Below are positions 46,877-58,442 of a DNA stretch of 64,000 nucleotides, piece after piece. Positions within the stretch are counted from its first letter, which is position 1. Each line of letters starts with the position of its first letter. This DNA is from Punctularia strigosozonata HHB-11173 SS5 (taxonomy: Eukaryota; Basidiomycota; Agaricomycetes; Corticiales; Punctulariaceae). The notes beneath the pieces were generated by a model. That model made no database searches, was not told where the DNA came from, and saw only the letters and a list, made by a program, of their open reading frames with translations. The stretch spans positions 592,816 through 656,815 of the forward strand of contig NW_006767435.1 in assembly GCF_000264995.1 (NCBI RefSeq). The letters are read 5' to 3'. Position numbers and translations under genes: made by a program.

Positions 46877-48224
46877 CTACAGGCCCAGCACGAAGCCGTC
46901 CGCGAGCGGATCACATGCTTCGACGACGAAGGAATGCGTGCCGGTGTAGTACGCCTTGCCCTCTACTCGCGCAACAACGCCGTCGGGGCCGCTGCTGATC
47001 ACCGTCCCACGAAATCCGCCCTCTCCTCTGCCCGCGCTCACGATCGAGTGGTATTCCCAACTGTCCCCGACTTCCAGCTCGCCCCTGCTCACCGCGAGCG
47101 CCGTTCGGGCCATGACCCCGGACCCAGTCGGCGACCTGTCGATTTCCCTGTCCGCGAAGAAACAGAGTCCGGTGTTGGCTCCTACAGCATCTTCGTTCGA
47201 TCGCTTTCCGCGATTTCTATCGACCACGATGATCCCGTAAAGGAACTCCAGGTCCGGTTCGGTCGGGTGCTTGAATAGATCCCTTCTCTCCATCAGGCAG
47301 CTCTTGAGGACGCTTGTTGCCTTATCGAACTGCTCCAACGTGTACTCCTTATTCAGTCCAGCTGTAAATCCTAGCTCTTCCGTTGAGACGATCCCGTAGA
47401 AAGCGCCTCCATACGCAACGTCTACTTGAACGACGGAGGACTTCGTGCTCCGGAGGTGTGACCACCGCCTGTCTTCTGGAATAGGCACGTCGACCCTCAT
47501 CCCCGTCACATAACTCGGGACGCCGTGAAAGCTGACCGGCCTTGCAGCATCAGACCTCAGCCTTCCGCCCTCCGATATCGTCGGTACCGTGATCTTGAGA
47601 GGTCCGCATGGCGCGTGCAATACCACTTCCGTCGTCCTGGTCAACTCGTCGTACACGAGCTTGTCACGCCGAGGGAAGAGGTCGCGATCGCGTGTATCGA
47701 CGAGAAATCGTCCCAAGGCCAGCGTCGCGTGACCGCACATCGTTGAGTAACCTTCTATATGTTCGAATGGCGTCAGCTGTGCTGGCCCCAAACGCCGAGT
47801 TTGCAACATGGTCCACCATTGTGACAGAACAGGACGCCAATGTGTGCCCGATTGAGCGCCGTCATCTCGGTCTCCGGGAGCAATATCGCTCCATACATGT
47901 CGCGATGCCCTCTAGGTTCGTGCATCAACCTGAAATGACCCAGATCGTCGGGTTCTATGCATGATCACGGGCTTGTAATCCTCACTGTCGCCGTATATGA
48001 TCATATTTGGTTTTTGCGCACGCGCGCTTCTGCAGGAGTGTTTCTCCTTCCAGCGGTGGGTAGCCAGCCACGATGATTCTAGTCGGCTTCATCAACTCCA
48101 CGAGTGAGTTCCGTGTAACGGTACCGAAACCAGTATGATCAATCACCTCCCCCGTGGTATGCATATCAACTGTCTTGATCAGCTGTACAACTGGAGCCGA
48201 GCCGTCAAGCCGCCAAATATCCAT
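46877..48224 (-). CDS. L3HYPDH: Trans-3-hydroxy-L-proline dehydratase (proline racemase fold)
   Basis: ATG 48224 encodes MDIWRLDGSAPVVQLIKTVD, MHTTGE | PTRIIVAGYPPLEGETLLQK, MHEPRGHRDMYGAILLPETE, NEGYSTMCGHATLALGRFLV, then a long exon with VSFHGVPSYVTGMRVDVPIP, VDVAYGGAFYGIVSTEELGF and IDRSPTGSGVMARTALAVSR, ending FVVEACDPLADGFVLGL*. The fold is proline racemase. The first active-site Cys is present (MCGHAT) but the second, usually in SPCGT, is Thr (SPTGS). That Cys/Thr pair is the known mark of trans-3-hydroxy-L-proline dehydratase, which makes delta-1-pyrroline-2-carboxylate. Three introns in the 5' part. About 390 residues. The stop lies 125 bp from the ATG of the gene before it. Confidence 0.92.
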
Positions 48225-48486
48225 GGTGGTGCAAGGCAGCAATATGCAGGAGACAGTGATTTGGAAGCCGAACGCATGAACCGTCATGTGCCTGCGAATC
48301 CCTTTATCGGATCTGGTTGTGAATAGCATATTATCCTAAATCCATACAGTATATCCATATATATACTCCGGTCCAGCGTAACATAGCAGCGACAATATAA
48401 GCGAAATCTCGACAAACAGGGTCCGGGAGGCTGACGCGAGCTCAGCGTCACATCGTAGTCAGCTAGCTATACACACATTCTGGATT

Positions 48487-51400
48487 TCAAAAGACGTCCA
48501 GCGAATGCGGGCAGGCTTCTGCGATGTGGCCCCTTTCACCGCAGTCGCTGCACACCGCTGTGCTCTTTGTCGATGCCGGGGGTTCGTCCCCAGCGAGGAC
48601 TTTGCACGTGAAGATGTCGTGCCCTGGTTGCTCGCAAATCTCGCATACTTCGGTGGAGCCGTTGGCAGCTCCGGCAGCGAAGGAGGACACGCTACTGTGG
48701 CTCTGGAAAGAACGGATCGAAGCAGTTTCCGAAGGTTCAATGCTGGACTTCGACGACTTCTTCGCACGGCCCAGTTTCTCCTTCACTTTCTCGAGCTCGC
48801 GCTCCAGTTCGTCCTGGACGATGAATTAGCATCCGGCTTGAACACGCAATGGATCGTATACAAACCTCTCGGTATATCTGCTCAGCGACGGGTGAGCGGA
48901 TAAAGCTGGGAGATTGCTATCCAAGACAGACCTTGGACTCTACGAGGCTCTCGAGCTCGCTGATTTCCTTGTTCAGCTGTACGTGATGCACGTTAAAATA
49001 TGATAAAACCAGTAACAACGGCGGCCATACTTCATGGATTGTCCTCGCACTCTTCATCTCCACTTCCGCCTGCCTCTTCCGGATCGCTTCAAGCTCGGCC
49101 TTGCAAAGCTGAGGTTTTCGAAGGAAATACAGACAATACAGACACGTACCTCGTGCTTGATCTTCAAATCCTTGATGCTCTTTCTCAGAGCAGCTATGTC
49201 CTCAGTTGCAAGATGGGGGGAATCTAGCGCACGTTCCTCATTCAACAGGCTTTGCTCCACCTGATCCTCGAGCGCTTTTAACTCCTATGTTCTAGATGAG
49301 TAAGCACCCTTTCAATATGCGTATCGGGCTTACTTGGCGCAATTGCTCTGTTTCCGACATTAGTAATTGGTTTTCAGATTGCTTGAGCTTGAACTGTTGG
49401 GTGAGCGAGGAATTTTCCTTCTGCAGTTCCTGTACTAAAATCCTACGCCAGAAGGTTGGTTGGACATGTTCATGAGTGATATGGTGATGATAAACCTACT
49501 TCAAGCCACGGAGTTCCTCTTTCTCTGGCGCGGAGGTTGCGCTTACGGGTGCAACCTTGGTTGGTTCCTGTAGGCCATCGTTCATGGAGACGTCACGATT
49601 CAGTCTCTTGCGCAGAGCGTCGAGCTCTGCTGCACGTTCATCGAGAGCACGTTCAAGCTCAGATGTACGAGCCTGTGCCTCTTCCAACCTATCCTGCAAG
49701 GTTTGCAAGCGTTCTCCCAACTACAAAGCGGAGGCTTAGTGAAATCGCTGCCCCCCTGCCTTCAGAAAAGTCGTACCTGAGCATTCTCAGCACTTGCACT
49801 GTCAAGGGCACCTCGCATATCGCTCAGCGTCTGAGCGTTTTCTTCGGCTTCCAACCTGAGAATCACAATCTCCTCGGCTTGTTCATCTTTGGATGCAAGA
49901 GCTTCTTCGAGCATGGCTTGCACCCTGCTGAGTTCGTCCCGTATTCCAGCGCCGTCAATCGAATCCCCAGTGGATGTCCTGCTAGCGATGCCATCAGATG
50001 ACCTATCCGCGGCCTTGCTCTCCATGTCCTAAGGCTCGTCAGAGCTAGCTGACCAAACGAAGAAAACGAAGAAAAAGAACTGACAGCGATATCTGTCCTT
50101 AATGTTTCAATTTCCGCTCTGGCGTTTTCGAGAGCAACTGCGCCCTCTCTCACGGCTTCTTCCATCTCATTGAGCCGCGCACGGGCATTGGCTTCCAGTT
50201 CACGCAACCGATCAGATTCCTTCCTGTGGTCGGCCAGCTCGGCTTTGTGGGCCTCCTCCTTATCCTTGTACCGTTTGATCCGTTCCACAACGACGGCCTC
50301 CTCCCGCTCGGAAGATGCGCGCGCATCTTCAAGTAGGTCCTCCAAGCTGCTGATCCTGCGCTGCAGAAACTGCACCTGCTCCCGCAGATTCTCGTTGTCA
50401 ATTTCTGCCACAGATGAAGCTTGCCGAGCAGTGGTGTCGGGGGATAAAGGCTGTGTAGATTTTTGAATCTGGTCCTCCAGGAGCGCTATGCGATCTTCGA
50501 GTTCATATCGCTTGCTGTCCGCGAGACTGAGTCGCTCTTCGTACAACGCAATCGTTTCCTAGATGATGATCTCAGCTCCCGATGACGCATGCATAGCTCG
50601 ATATCCTTTTACCTGGCCGGCTTGTCGCAATTCATCAATTTGAGCGCCAAGCTCCTTGCGTTCGGTGTCGAGTTGTATAGTTATCTTCTCGACACGGGAC
50701 TGGAGGAGTGTGATTTCAGCGTCCTTTGCACGAACGATTGCGCCGTTTTCCACTTCGGCGCCCTCTTTGGCCTCCGCAGCATCTTTGAGACTGCGAACGA
50801 GTATATCGGCCTCTTCCAACTTTGACTGTAAATTGATGACACGACCTTCTGCTTCCGCCGTCGCCCTTTCTTTATCGGATTGTGCCTCAAGTAGGTTACG
50901 TTCGAGCGTCTCGACCTTCAAGTTCAACTCCCGCGTAGACGCTTCCTTAGCTTTGGACAGCGCTTCCAATGCCGCAAGTTGCCGGAAAGCTGCTTCTTTC
51001 TCCTCCAGAGCGCGGGAGTAAGACTCCTCGTTGGAGTCCTTTGCGACCAAATGTTCACGTAGTCGCATATTCTCCGCCTGAATGCCATCCAGCTGAGCCT
51101 GTAGACGCTTGATTGCATCGTCGCCCATAACGGCTGAGAACGCAGAAGCAGCGGAGCTCGGACGCGGCGATATCGCCGCCTGTGACGTTGGTGTTACCTT
51201 GCCGGATAGAAGGCCTTCTATTCTGTCCTGTAACTGCCGACCATCCGACACCAACTCTGCCGAAGACCTAGGCCGAATGTCAGGATCGTTGAGGGAGACA
51301 GAGCGGCTGGACGGGGACGGAGGAGGAGGCATGGCAATTGAGCTCGGGACACGGGCGCGCGGTGTGCCCAGAGAAGGACGTGTCTTCGAGGGGGTGGTAG

Positions 51401-52586
51401 ATGGACTCCCCAGGCCAAGACCTGCAATACGAGAGCCGGGTTTAGGAGTGTTGTAAGGTGAGCCTACTAGTGCAGATTCATGAACGGTGGAGAAATTTGA
51501 CAGGGAAGGGCTCATGCTGCCACCTGCATATGTCGGTGGACTTGTCGTGTTCAAGTCTCGAGCTGTTAACTGTTTGGCTGTCACACCGACGTATTTCGAT
51601 GCGCGCGAGCCCGGGGTGATCTTGGTCTCGGCAGTCGGACTTGTGGTAGAGAGACCATATTTGATACTGGCTCCCGGCTTTGTTCTAGCACGGGCAGCTG
51701 GGGTGGTCCCCGGAGTGACACGCCCTAGCACGGCTGACGGTGTAACCCTTCCGAAAGATGTCCGACTGGATGTTGACATGGAAGGTGTTATGCGCCCGCC
51801 GAATGATGTACTGGAAGCTGAGGGAGTGACACGTCCCGAGAGCGATGGTGTGACTCGCCCGCCGCGAGAGGACGCGACAGACGGAGGTCGTGAAACAATC
51901 CTTGAATTGGTCGTGGGATCACTAAGTTTTGCAACGGCCACGAAGACACCACAATTCGGGGCACAGGAAAAGTACCTCTTCCTAACCACAACAATGATGA
52001 ACCACGACATGCGAAAACATGGGGAGTTGACATACCCAGCAACTGAGCCATCATTCTTTCCTTTGCCTGAGAATCCGCCGCTTAGCTCGACCCCTGCCCA
52101 TGTGCCTGGCTTGCCCTCGATCTCTCCAAGGTACCGCAGTGTTCCTTCGAAGCCCAGGGATTCAACTCTAACGTCGTCACCGATGTCGTACACTCGTCCC
52201 GCACGGCTGTAGCTGCGCGTAAAGGCATCCGATTGACGACTAAGGGGACGCGCGGTGGGTGTTTTGGGCCGCGTACTTGCACCATTGTGCGCCGAGACTG
52301 AGGTCGCAGTCAACGAAGGTCGGCCGGGGGTTGGCCTAGATCCAGACTTTACAGACGACGGCAATGCGCCAGAGGGCGTGTCACCGGCAGTGGACGTTCG
52401 GTGCCGCGTGGGGTCGTGGGCCTTGAGAGCATCTGCGAGAGCGCGAGATGCGAAATCGGAGTCGTGGAGGGGTATGGTTCCACCTTGAGATGCACTCGAC
52501 GTCGAGCGGGACCGGCCTGGAGTAGGTAGGCGGCTGCTCGGCCCAGGTATGGCAGATAACCGTGGCTTGTTTGGTGTTATCGACAT
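48487..52586 (-). CDS. CLIP-170-type microtubule plus-end protein (CAP-Gly, coiled coil, zinc knuckles)
   Basis: ATG 52586 encodes MSITPNKPRLSAIPGPSSRL. A Ser/Thr/Pro-rich basic region follows. Then the CAP-Gly domain: DIGDDVRVESLGFEGTLRYL, GTWAGVELSGGFSGKGKNDG with the GKNDG tubulin/EB-binding motif, and YFSCAPNCGVFVAVAKL after an intron. Another basic Ser/Pro region (repeated GRVTPS-like units) leads into long coiled coils with heptads across about 49.0-51.2 kb. The C-terminus carries two CCHC zinc knuckles, CEICEQPGHDIFTC and CSDCGERGHIAEAC, then PHSLDVF* (TGA 48487). This is the CLIP-170/Tip1/Bik1 layout: plus-end tracking and dynein delivery. A composite transposon begins 86 bp upstream of the start codon. 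There are about eight introns. Confidence 0.93.
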
Positions 52587-52671
52587 ATGCGAAGCCCTGC
52601 AAAGTCAACGAGTCGCGACCGCAATCGCGTTTGCTTTCCCCCACGTGATCGGGGTGATGATGATGATGAAT

Positions 52672-52736
52672 AGCCTCACTCAATAACGAGCCCGGGTTAA
52701 CGAGTCGAGAGGCTCGCGAGCGTGAGACGTTTGATG
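52672..52736 (+). repeat. Outer part of Harbinger left terminal inverted repeat
   Basis: Starts AGCCTCACTCAATAACGAG and ends GAGACGTTTGATG at the hAT junction. The reversed right end of the element carries the same sequence with a 9-bp insertion after AATAA. The inner part of the repeat resumes at 56757 with GCATCTGCCATATCC. Confidence 0.9.
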
Positions 52737-52761
52737 TAGTGTTGCCGCGAGTCGAGTCGAG
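52737..52761 (+). repeat. hAT left terminal inverted repeat and subterminal GAGTC array
   Basis: TAGTGTTGCCG is followed by tandem CGAGT units. It pairs with the reverse complement of 56724-56748, differing by one inserted base after the shared 11 bp. Confidence 0.9.
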
Positions 52762-52928
52762 TCGAGTTCGAGTTGCGTCACTCGTCAAACTCGCTTTTTC
52801 GAGTTCTTCCGAGTCGAGGTCGAGTTGACTCGCGAGTTGTCTAGCTACTTGAGCTAATGCATGGATGTATTGTTACGAGTCCATACATTACAGCTGGCAA
52901 GAATATTATAGGTCTTGAGGCGCAACCC

Positions 52929-55900
52929 TCAAATCTCCGATCTGTTCCCCAGCAGGTCACGTAGTTCGTCGATGTTGTTGGCATGCGAAAGCTCATCCAT
53001 AGCCCGATTCGTGACAAGGCCATCAATGGCATAATCCTTGGGGTCCGCAACTAAATCATCAGTGAAGCTGAGGGCCTCGCGGCGGTAGTAACTCTTGAGG
53101 AATTGCAGGGCCTCCATGACTGCTGGAGACAACCGGTTGCGGCGAAGAGTGTCGGTCTCCTTGGCTGACGAGAATAGACGCTCGCAAGCTACAGAGGACG
53201 CTTGTGCAGGTAAAATGTCAAGAGCTACACGATAAAGCAAGGGGAAGGAATGCTTGTTGATCTGTTCTGCAGCATTAGTAGCTATTCGGCTCACAAAAGG
53301 GAGATTCACGCACCTGCCAATACCGTAGGAGATCCAATCCGTTCTCGATTCCATTTTGCACCACTGGTTCTTCGCAATAGCGGTCGAATTCGCGCAACGC
53401 ACGCTTTCGATCGTCGGCTTCTAGGGCCTCTCGCGAGAGGCGATTCAGATCTCCGGCTGAATCTGCAGTTGAGCCAGCAGATTGCAAGTATGATGTGGAC
53501 GATGTTCGTGTTTGCGATACTGATAAGTCTGACTCAGAGCTCGATGCGCTGAGACCAGCGGTACGGCGGAATCTTCGGCTAGTATTCCTCAAATTGAGGA
53601 ATCCCCGGCCTTGTGCGAGAGATGCCATGGTAGTAGGGAGATCTGTTGAACTCTCAGGGACATTGGTAGCTTCGTGGATGCATTGCTGGCGACGGAACTG
53701 TGTGAGCTGTACAATATGTAGAATGTCAGTTGTTAGGCAGAGCTCAGCTGCAAACATGCACGCACCGTGTCAATGACCCATCGGCGTGCCTCCTCGCACT
53801 CCTCTTCAGTCCATTGATCCTCGATCCATCGGAACTTGATGGCTGGATTGATCACTGAGTGCGGGGTTTCAGTTAATGAGACCAAACACAAGGCAAGGCC
53901 ACATACCAATGGCAAGAACATAGGCACAGCTTCTACGACTCCGTGCTACATATTCCTCAATCTTGGATATCCCAAATTCGATGTACGGAGAAAGATATTG
54001 TAACTCTATCTGTAGTGCACGCCAGAGCAACAGGACCTGCTCATATGCTGGGAGTGCAACCGGGAGTGTTGGGGTTTTCTCCGCAGAGAGAAGCTCTTGC
54101 ACATGGTGTGGAATCCGTAGAACATCTTCTATATCGCAGGTCACCGTGTATTGATCCTTGTTCAGTAGCAAGGTATGCAGACCGGCTTGCTGGTATTTAG
54201 GTACACAGAACATACACTTGAGAGCCTTGGAAGTGATTCAATTGAATGGTTAGCCTTCTGACAATGATGTTGAGACTTGAACAGACCTCATTCGCATCCA
54301 ATACACGTTCGAGCATGAGAGAAGTTGACGACCATCGGGTCTCGCAGTCACGCGTGAGCTGGCGCTCGGGAATTCTCTCTGGCCACACCTCTGAATCATT
54401 TCCTTGCCGGATGGTCTGAATGAGGTTTGAGCGCCGCTGACCGGATGACCGCACAGCGCCTACAATGTTGCGCACGCAGCCGACTGGATCGGTATCCAAT
54501 GCGGCAGCATATGCTTCATGTTCGTCCTTGTGTGGGGTCGTAATATCAGGCAGTGCGCAGCAGAGGGTGCCACCGTGTGTCTTGATACCATTGAGAATGG
54601 CTTGTACTGCAAGATTTATGACATTGGGGAAGCATCTGTTGACAATGTCAATATACATGTATGTATGTGCCCATGAAACATCGGAGTCTCCAAGCTCACC
54701 GGCCATGATTTCCCTCGCTGCTGAATTCGATCCCTTCTTGTCGAAAATGCTCCTCTAGGTAATCCATTGTTGTATCCATGACGGAGGCATTGTCTGTGGT
54801 GCAAAGCCCAATCTGCAATGTATAGTCACTAGATACATATGCCGGCACAATGTGGTGTTACAGATTGCAAACCTTGTGTTTGATTCCTGCCTTGTCAAGC
54901 TCATTCCATAGGTTATGGGCGATGTTTTTGCCATTGTGAGGTCCCTCAAGGCGCCGGAACATCAGCATATGATTGCGTAGGGCAAGATCTCCCTTTGCGT
55001 CGTAGCTAACATAATGAACTGTTGCACACATAAATGTGTCTAGGTCTGAGTTTGACCAATCATCCCAAGTTAGGGAGATACGGCCGGGCGACTCCTGTCC
55101 AGGTATCATCAGTGCACCAGCACTCTTATATACATGTCGGCTCGATGCTCACCTTCATCTCCTTCCATATCATTTCCCTAGTTTTGCCATAGTGGCGCAA
55201 GGTGTGATCACGAATTGCCGTTCGGTGCGGTATATCCTTGTCAGTAAGCACCGTGTTCACACGATTAACATATAGGAGCAATTCACTGAACTATGGACAG
55301 TCCATGACATTCAGGGCCTACAAGGAGTCATTGTGAGCTAACTGTTTGGTGATTGCATGCGTACATTCACCTACCTGATCATCAACTGCTATCCACCTTA
55401 GTAGATAGTCTCAGAGTCGTTCCGATGAGAATGACTCCCGTTCAGGCTGCTGAGGTGCACTTCGACCATCTGATGGGACATCATAAGCATGCTTGAGATT
55501 GTGAGTTGTCCTTTCTTCCTTGTATATATCAGAGTGACGGCTTATGAGGTGATTTCGGATCGTGTTTGTGTTGCCTCCCTTGCCAAGCTTGTACACCTTC
55601 CAAGTGGGCCATCTAGCTAGATATCAGTCTCTGACAAGGCCTGACAATCGCATATCGCACTCACTTGCATAGCTTGCAGCTCACGTACGGGGTGTCTGGC
55701 TTCTCCCGTAGAGGTTCATCTCCATCAGCGGGAGGCTCCGTATCGGGTCGTTCGGCAGACTGGATTGGTCGCATATGCCACCAGACGTCACTTGCCGCAT
55801 AGGTTCTGGACTGGCTGGTGCGTTGAGAGACCGAAGGCTGTAAGGGATCAAGACTCGGAGCGGGAAGCGAGTCTGTTGTTGGCAAGTCAGGAATGAACGT

Positions 55901-56361
55901 CGAACTAACAGTTCTGTTATTCTGCGAAGAGCTCGGCGCAGGCGGATGAAAGGGACCAACACCAAATGTCAAAGGCGTGGCCTGAATTCCATTGACCTGC
56001 GTTCGAGCCCGTTTTTGCCGTGGATTTGTGATGTTGCTACGTGTCCGTGTTCGCTTTCCGGTTGGAGTGGGTGCATTCACAACTTGATCTTGTAGATTTG
56101 TAGTGTCCTGGAGAGCGGACTGTGGAATCACTATTGGAGGTGCAGGGGATGAGCTCAGCTGAGTAAAACCAAGATATGATTGTGCAGAAGGGTCTGGCGG
56201 CAAGAATCGGCCCCGAATGCCATTACTCGGGTCTGGGTGAAGTCCAACAGTGTTGGCGAATCCATGCGAAGAGTCCGAAATACCATAGCCACTGAACATG
56301 TCAGATAGCATGGCTCTATGCGGACATGTATTGACTGAGCTGCAGTTACACGGGGCTTGCA
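52929..56361 (-). pseudogene. hAT transposase with BED-type zinc finger, interrupted by stop codons
   Basis: The frame opens at ATG 56361 (MQAPCNCSSVNTCPH); a later ATG also fits. A disordered Pro/Ser-rich region precedes a BED-like finger (VSCKLC then GGNTNTIRNHLISRHSDIY). The RNase H-like core shows LTWDDWSN and CTTDNASVMD (first two catalytic Asp), CETRWSSTSLMLERVL, and at the end FPLLYRVALDILPAQASSVA with ACERLFSSAKETDTLRRNRL (catalytic Glu and hAT dimerisation domain), finishing DELRDLLGNRSEI*. Several short introns are needed. Two in-frame stops break the otherwise natural stretch: TGA at 55411-55413, before DYLLRWIAVDDQ, and TAG at 55291-55293, before FSELLLYVNR. The second might be skipped by a downstream acceptor that ends at that same TAG; the first cannot obviously be avoided. 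Confidence 0.75.
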
Positions 56362-56723
56362 TACGCTGACAATATGACCGAAGGAGTTTGAGCTCGAAGG
56401 AGAAATTGAGAAAAGCGATATATTGGTCGACTATATACTGTTTCCAAGTCGATCTAGTGCTGCGGAGTACATTGACGACATGCTCGAAGGTCTGCGCTAA
56501 GCGGCAAAACAAAGTCTCCAGATGGTATGAAGCAAGGATGTCGAGCACGACGAGACGCGAGCGCAAGATCGGTGAGCAGAGGATCACGTGGTCGCGCCTG
56601 ATAGCCAATGGGAACACTGAGCTAACCTTCTAGCAAACTCGCGAGTTCACTCGAACGCGCCTCGCCTGAACTTGGAAGATCGAGTTACGACGAGTTCGAG
56701 TTGAGTTTGAGTTTGGATCGAGT

Positions 56724-56748
56724 TCACCTCGACTCGACGGCAACACTA
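56724..56748 (-). repeat. hAT right terminal inverted repeat
   Basis: Reads TAGTGTTGCCGTCGAGTCG on the minus strand. Immediately outside is the second copy of the GTTTGATG target duplication. Confidence 0.9.
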
Positions 56749-56906
56749 GTTTGATGGCATCTGCCATATCCACGTGGCTTGAGTCGGCATCGCCGGACGG
56801 CGCAGTGACAATTCAGGCTCCGCTTAAATCGACGAACACGACGAATGCGACGAGGATCACGTTCGCTATCAATCGATGAGCATCCTCTGCCACAAACTAC
56901 ACTGGC

Positions 56907-58335
56907 ATGGCAAGGACACGGCGCCTACACACGCGTCGCACCAAAGAAACCAAGACTAGGCTGCCATTATGGAAGCGGATGCTTGCAGTCACATGCCATC
57001 TCTTCTCAGAAGCTGAGGATGAGGTTGACGAGCTGAATGCGCAGGCCATGCTTGCACTCACAATCAAGACCAAGCAGAATCAGCCGCGTCATGGCAGATG
57101 GGGCAGAAGGGGTCCATATAATGCTCCACAAGTAGAGGAATTCTTCAAGTTGCTTTTAGAAGGGTTTAGCGAGAAACGATTCAGGATATGGATGCGGTAA
57201 TACAGATCCTGTCTCGATGTATATGATAACTTACAGCTCCGAATACACAGCATGTCTAGGGATACATTCTGGCATATACATGGCCTGATTGAAAGTGATC
57301 CAGTCTTTGCCAGCACGCCTCGCCGGCCTCAGCGTCCCGTCAAGTTTCAGATGGCCGCATTTTACATGCAGGTTGGCGGGTTGACAGCCCTACGCACAGG
57401 CGATATCATCGGGGTAGCTGAAGGTAGCAGCTTCCTATACTTTGACCGTGTGTCTAAAGCACTCCGCCGTCTCAAGCCACAGTATCTCAAGTGGCCAGAT
57501 GCTGCGAGGCGGGCAACAATCAAACAGTGGATGGAGGACAAGACCTTCCCTGGTTGTATTGGGATTGGAGATGGATCTCTTCTCAGGCTTGCTCATTGGC
57601 CTCTGAGAAATCCATGGTCATTCTGGTGTCGGAAAAAGTTCTATGCAGTGAGTGTCTTCATACCTCCACGTGAATACACCACTCAAATGCTGATTTATGT
57701 AGCTCTCAGTTCAGGCCATATGTGACCACGAAGGCTTCATAACCAGCTACGAGCTTGACTGGCCAGGATGTCTTACCGATGCTACCATATTCAAGCAGTC
57801 CCGGCTATGGCAACATCGTGAAGAATATTGTGAGAACACAGAGTTCATCATGGTGGACAAAGGTATGTCATATATTTTGCATATCTTCATTATTGTGCTT
57901 ACAATGTTAATTGTAGGTTATCCCCTCTCAATGTACACCATCCGCCCATTTGCAGATCCAGATCTCACAACAGATCCTGATGAATCTGAACATCGGAAAC
58001 ATTGGAACCAGCGCCTGTCTGCTATATGCATCAAGATCGAGCACACCTTTGGATTACTGAAGGGCCAATTTCAGTATCTGCGTTTAATCCCTGGCCACAA
58101 CCTCCAGCGAGTCAACAGGACCATTGAAGCACTTTTTGTCTCGCACAATATCCTGACATCCATTGGGGATGATCCCATGAAGATTGTGGGACTGCAAGAG
58201 GGAGAGGCACCTCGGGTAGCTCGCCACATCAGCCGACTTCACCAGCGTGAGGTAGCAGAGGAGACAGATAGCGACCTCTATCGATCTGGTCTCTTCCGGC
58301 ACAAGCACCTTCTTGGTCTCATGAAGAGGAGATGA
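56907..58335 (+). CDS. PIF/Harbinger DDE transposase (DDE_Tnp_4)
   Basis: ATG 56907 gives MARTRRLHTRRTKETKTRLP, a basic start. The next parts read RWGRRGPYNAPQVEEFFKLL, then across an intron MSRDTFWHIHGLIESDP, a helix-turn-helix-like QMAAFYMQVGGLTALRTGDI and VAEGSSFLYFDRVSKALRRL. The DDE nuclease has GIGDGSLL (D1), ELDWPGCLTDATIFKQS (D2 in LTDATIF), MVDKGYPLSMYTIRPF and KIEHTFGLLKGQFQYLR (E), then NLQRVNRTIEALFVSHNI. These correspond to the PIF/Harbinger patterns (DGTH, PGS.HD, GDAGYPL, ER.FG.LK). Three introns splice cleanly and no stop is found, so it appears intact. Stop: TGA 58333-58335. Codon bias is AT-richer than that of the host genes. Confidence 0.9.
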
Positions 58336-58442
58336 TATGTATAGGGAGCTTTCCTCAATCGATAAACATTGTAATAAAGTAATCTATGGAAATTCACAGG
58401 TGATTAAGGATTAAAATGCTATAACATGATGAATTATGTTGA

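Larger units (their letters stand above)
52737..56748 (-). mobile_element. hAT-superfamily DNA transposon (4,012 bp) nested in Harbinger
   Basis: The ends are TAGTGTTGCCG (left) and its inverse CGGCAACACTA (right), fitting the hAT terminal consensus. An 8-bp direct repeat GTTTGATG flanks it exactly (52729-52736 and 56749-56756), the target duplication size of hAT. Subterminal zones hold many GAGTCGAG/GAGTT copies (52745-52840 and 56635-56745), likely transposase-binding sites. It carries one minus-strand transposase gene (52929-56361) that appears inactivated. Confidence 0.95.

Noticed and set aside
52655-52671. GATGATGATGATGAAT trinucleotide run at the Harbinger left border as the target-site duplication
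   Set aside because: It is a short microsatellite in the flank; only AAT (or TA) is shared with the right flank, so a longer duplication is not supported.
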